From Niallia sp. NCCP-28 (GTDB taxonomy: Bacteria > Bacillota > Bacilli > Bacillales > Cytobacillaceae), in NCBI RefSeq assembly GCF_023168165.1, contig NZ_BQYJ01000004.1:372001-436000 (forward strand): a stretch of DNA of 64,000 bases, read 5' to 3'. Shown here piece by piece: positions 61,932-64,000 of the stretch; the first letter of the stretch is position 1; each line of letters begins with the position of its first letter. A program made the position numbers and the translations under genes. The notes under the pieces were generated by a model. The model did no database searches, was not told the origin of the DNA, and saw only the letters and a program-made list of their open reading frames with translations.

Positions 61932-62015
61932 AGTACTGTTTATTGTATAGTACTGTAATATAAAAATACCTGATGGATATAGAATACCATCTAGTATTGT
62001 TTATTGCAAGGTACT
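61932..62015 (-). promoter_or_regulatory. Duplicated 23-bp operator upstream of padR
   Basis: AGTACTGTTTATTGTATAG-TACT (61932-61954) and AGTATTGTTTATTGCAAGG-TACT (61993-62015) match at 18 of 23 positions and begin 61 bp apart. Each has AGTA/TACT ends as inverted arms. Between them is a GATGG/CCATC hairpin. They are suitably placed for PadR binding. Confidence 0.65.
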
Positions 62016-62150
62016 GTTTTAAAAACAGACGCTCACTTTTCAACAAAAGCTGTTTTACCAATGGATTTACTCATTAAAAATAGCTGAAAAAAAGAAACAG
62101 GCATCTATCAGTTGAAAATTCGACCAATAGATACCATCTATGTTCTACCC

Positions 62151-63608
62151 CTATTCTCCTTGCTTTACCACTACTCTCTTAAGGAAAAAAGATAAGCCTA
62201 ATCCGATAACACCTAAAATAATCGCAAATACAAAAGCATTTTTTACACCCTCTGTAAAAGCAAGCAATTGATTGATTGGATTTTCTGGATCTGTTACAGT
62301 GCTCATATATTTCTCAGCGCCAGATGACAAGATAGAAATCGCAACAGCGGTCCCGATTGCTCCTGACACTTGCTGCAAAGTATTCATAATGGCGGTTCCA
62401 TCAGGATACAGTTCTCGAGGAAGCTGATTTAAGCCATTCGTTTGTGCTGGCATCATCACCATAGAAACTCCAATCATCATAAAAATATGCATTCCTACAA
62501 TAAAAGCAGAAGATGTTTCCATTGTAATGCTAGTAAACCCAAACATTGTTCCAGTAATAATAACAAAGCCAATAATAACAAGCCACTTCGGTCCAAATCG
62601 ATCAAATAGACCGCCCATTACAGGAGAAAGCAAACCATTTATCACTCCACCTGGAAGCAATAACAACCCTGCTGCAAATGTGCTTAACGCTAAAGATGTC
62701 TGCAAATATAATGGCAATAAAATCATCGAAGACAAAATCGTCATCATTGCGATAATAATCATCACTAGCCCTAATGTAAACATTGGATATTTAAACACAC
62801 TTAAATTCAACATCGGTTTTTCCATCTTTATTTGGCGCAAAGAGAATAAAATCAAAGAAACGATTCCAACTGCTATAGAAACTATAACGATTGGATTGCT
62901 CCATCCACCGCCTTCTCCTGCACTGCTGAATCCATAGACAATTCCACCAAAACCAAGCGTGGATAATATAATAGAAACGATATCAATTTTAGGTTTCGTT
63001 GGTGTTGTTACATTTTGCATAAAGTACATGCCGTAAATAAGGGCACAAATTAAAAGGGGCAAAGAAATCCAAAATATCCAATGCCAAGAAAGACTTTTTA
63101 AAATGAGACCAGATAATGTAGGACCTACAGCAGGTGCAAACATGATAACCAATCCAATAACACCCATTATTTTCCCCCGTTTTTGCGGCGGCACAATCAT
63201 TAAAATGGTGTTAAACATAAGCGGAAGCAGCAATGCTGTTCCCATCGCCTGCACAACACGAGCAATCAAAAGCACACTAAATGTCGGTGCAATCGCTGCA
63301 AGAAATGTTCCAATAATGGAGATAATCAAAGAAGCGATAAATAGCTGTCTTGTCGTAAACCATTGCAATATCAATCCAGATATCGGAACCAAAATCCCTA
63401 GCGTAAGCAAATAACCCGTTGTAAGCCATTGTGCTGTTGTTTCATGAATTCCAAAACTAGTAATCAAATTATTTAATGCCATATTTAAAGCTGTCTCACT
63501 GAACAATCCTATAAAACCAGCAATGACAAAGGATACAATAACAGGAACCGTTCTGATATTTCCTAAATTATTTCCCTTATCCATTGCGGCACTTGTTTCT
63601 GCTTGCAT
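62151..63608 (-). CDS. DHA2-family MFS drug exporter (LmrB-like)
   Basis: A 485-residue, 14-helix drug:proton antiporter. Motifs are TAQWLTTGYLLTLGILVPIS, LLIARVVQAMGTALLLPLMF (motif B) and GLVIMFAPAVGPTLSGLILK (motif C). The first helix reads GLFSETALNMALNNLITSF, typical of the LmrB subgroup, which lacks the classic LDxTVVNVA. It follows the TetR gene by 15 nt, the same order as B. subtilis lmrA-lmrB, so the regulator probably represses the exporter. Confidence 0.92.
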   Translation of the reverse strand: MQAETSAAMDKGNNLGNIRTVPVIVSFVIAGFIGLFSETALNMALNNLITSFGIHETTAQWLTTGYLLTLGILVPISGLILQWFTTRQLFIASLIISIIGTFLAAIAPTFSVLLIARVVQAMGTALLLPLMFNTILMIVPPQKRGKIMGVIGLVIMFAPAVGPTLSGLILKSLSWHWIFWISLPLLICALIYGMYFMQNVTTPTKPKIDIVSIILSTLGFGGIVYGFSSAGEGGGWSNPIVIVSIAVGIVSLILFSLRQIKMEKPMLNLSVFKYPMFTLGLVMIIIAMMTILSSMILLPLYLQTSLALSTFAAGLLLLPGGVINGLLSPVMGGLFDRFGPKWLVIIGFVIITGTMFGFTSITMETSSAFIVGMHIFMMIGVSMVMMPAQTNGLNQLPRELYPDGTAIMNTLQQVSGAIGTAVAISILSSGAEKYMSTVTDPENPINQLLAFTEGVKNAFVFAIILGVIGLGLSFFLKRVVVKQGE

Positions 63609-63623
63609 CTTGCATTTCCCCCT

Positions 63624-64000
63624 TTATTCTTCCTTTTTAAGCAGCAAAGGCAGCTGTTTTGCGATAGTGCGGAGCGGCTCCCCGCTTTCGCTTGTCATTG
63701 CCAAAATGCATCCACCTTCAATCATTGCATTAATGGCAATGCTTAATTCTTTGGCTTTCTCTTTGGTATACCCAAATTGCTTTAATTTATCTGTATACAA
63801 TGATTGCCATTCTTGAAAGGCAGATTGGCAGGCACAGCGAAGCTTCTCATTTGTTGATGCTGTTTCAGAAGCAATCAATCCAATCGGCAGTCCCTCCATA
63901 TTCATCTTCTTATCAAATTCTGCTGCAATCTGCTCTATATGAAATTGAAACGCCTCTACAGCAGAATCCTTTTTATTTAAATCTCCTTGCGCCTCTTCCA
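63624..64000 (-). CDS. TetR-family regulator, LmrA/YxaF-like (5' end outside window)
   Basis: C-terminal effector domain of a TetR regulator, about 125 residues visible. It reads AVEAFQFHIEQIAAEFDKKM, GLPIGLIASETASTNEKLRC and INAMIEGGCILAMTSESGEP, matching the LmrA/YxaF subgroup that controls multidrug exporters. The helix-turn-helix lies beyond the right edge. Cotranscribed with the exporter at 62151. Confidence 0.9.
   Translation of the reverse strand, partial: EEAQGDLNKKDSAVEAFQFHIEQIAAEFDKKMNMEGLPIGLIASETASTNEKLRCACQSAFQEWQSLYTDKLKQFGYTKEKAKELSIAINAMIEGGCILAMTSESGEPLRTIAKQLPLLLKKEE

Overview
The window reads as chromosome of a low-GC, endospore-forming Firmicute of the Bacillaceae, perhaps near Niallia or the former Bacillus circulans group. 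That placement is my inference from gene content: a GerA-type germinant receptor operon, a DesK/DesR-type two-component system beside an ABC exporter, pbuX-xpt under a guanine-class riboswitch, BirA-controlled bioB and ywbE. I see no rRNA, tRNA, CRISPR array, intact insertion sequence or prophage. Several genes are broken.

Layout. 1-6.0 kb: a polar amino-acid-type ABC transporter, an internally deleted frlC-like epimerase, an FrlD-like sugar kinase and two GntR/HutC regulators. Together they look like a degraded locus for fructosamine (Amadori product) use. 7.0-9.9 kb: a DexB-type alpha-1,6-glucosidase and its LacI repressor, linked by three near-identical operators. 10.0-17.3 kb: a chemotaxis-receptor remnant, then gerA-gerC and three tandem gerB genes, with a small two-helix membrane gene that may be a D subunit. 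17.5-23.9 kb: a nucleoside transporter, a subtilase whose C-terminal reading frame is cut by an in-frame TGA, a small sigma-like factor and a DUF1232 gene that appears to start at ATC. 24-27.3 kb: xpt-pbuX with its riboswitch, then a pair of membrane proteins.

28-42 kb: a nuclease/phosphatase-fold protein, ywbE, a YvfRSTU-like exporter and two-component operon, a cupin, a HAD phosphatase, a lone mtlD, a secreted repeat protein and a PutP symporter. 42-54 kb: a secreted propeller-like protein, a NERD protein, MFS exporters with TetR regulators, bioB with a BirA operator, and a polysaccharide deacetylase. 54-64 kb: an aldo/keto reductase, a sorbitol-type dehydrogenase with a cre site, a metal-ATPase set (HMA protein, P1B ATPase, Crp/Fnr regulator) behind a perfect FNR-type box, a PadR-DUF1700-DUF4097 operon with duplicated operators, and an LmrA/LmrB-like pair.

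The most unusual feature lies between genes. Seven intergenic elements carry a TAGCTA box followed by GCAACA-like hexamers at an almost exact 21-bp period; in five of them the TAGCTA box is preceded by TGTCGAA. A second family of about 160-bp structured repeats occurs in about ten copies, all on the same strand, and some directly form gene boundaries. A third, MITE-like element has two copies in opposite orientation.
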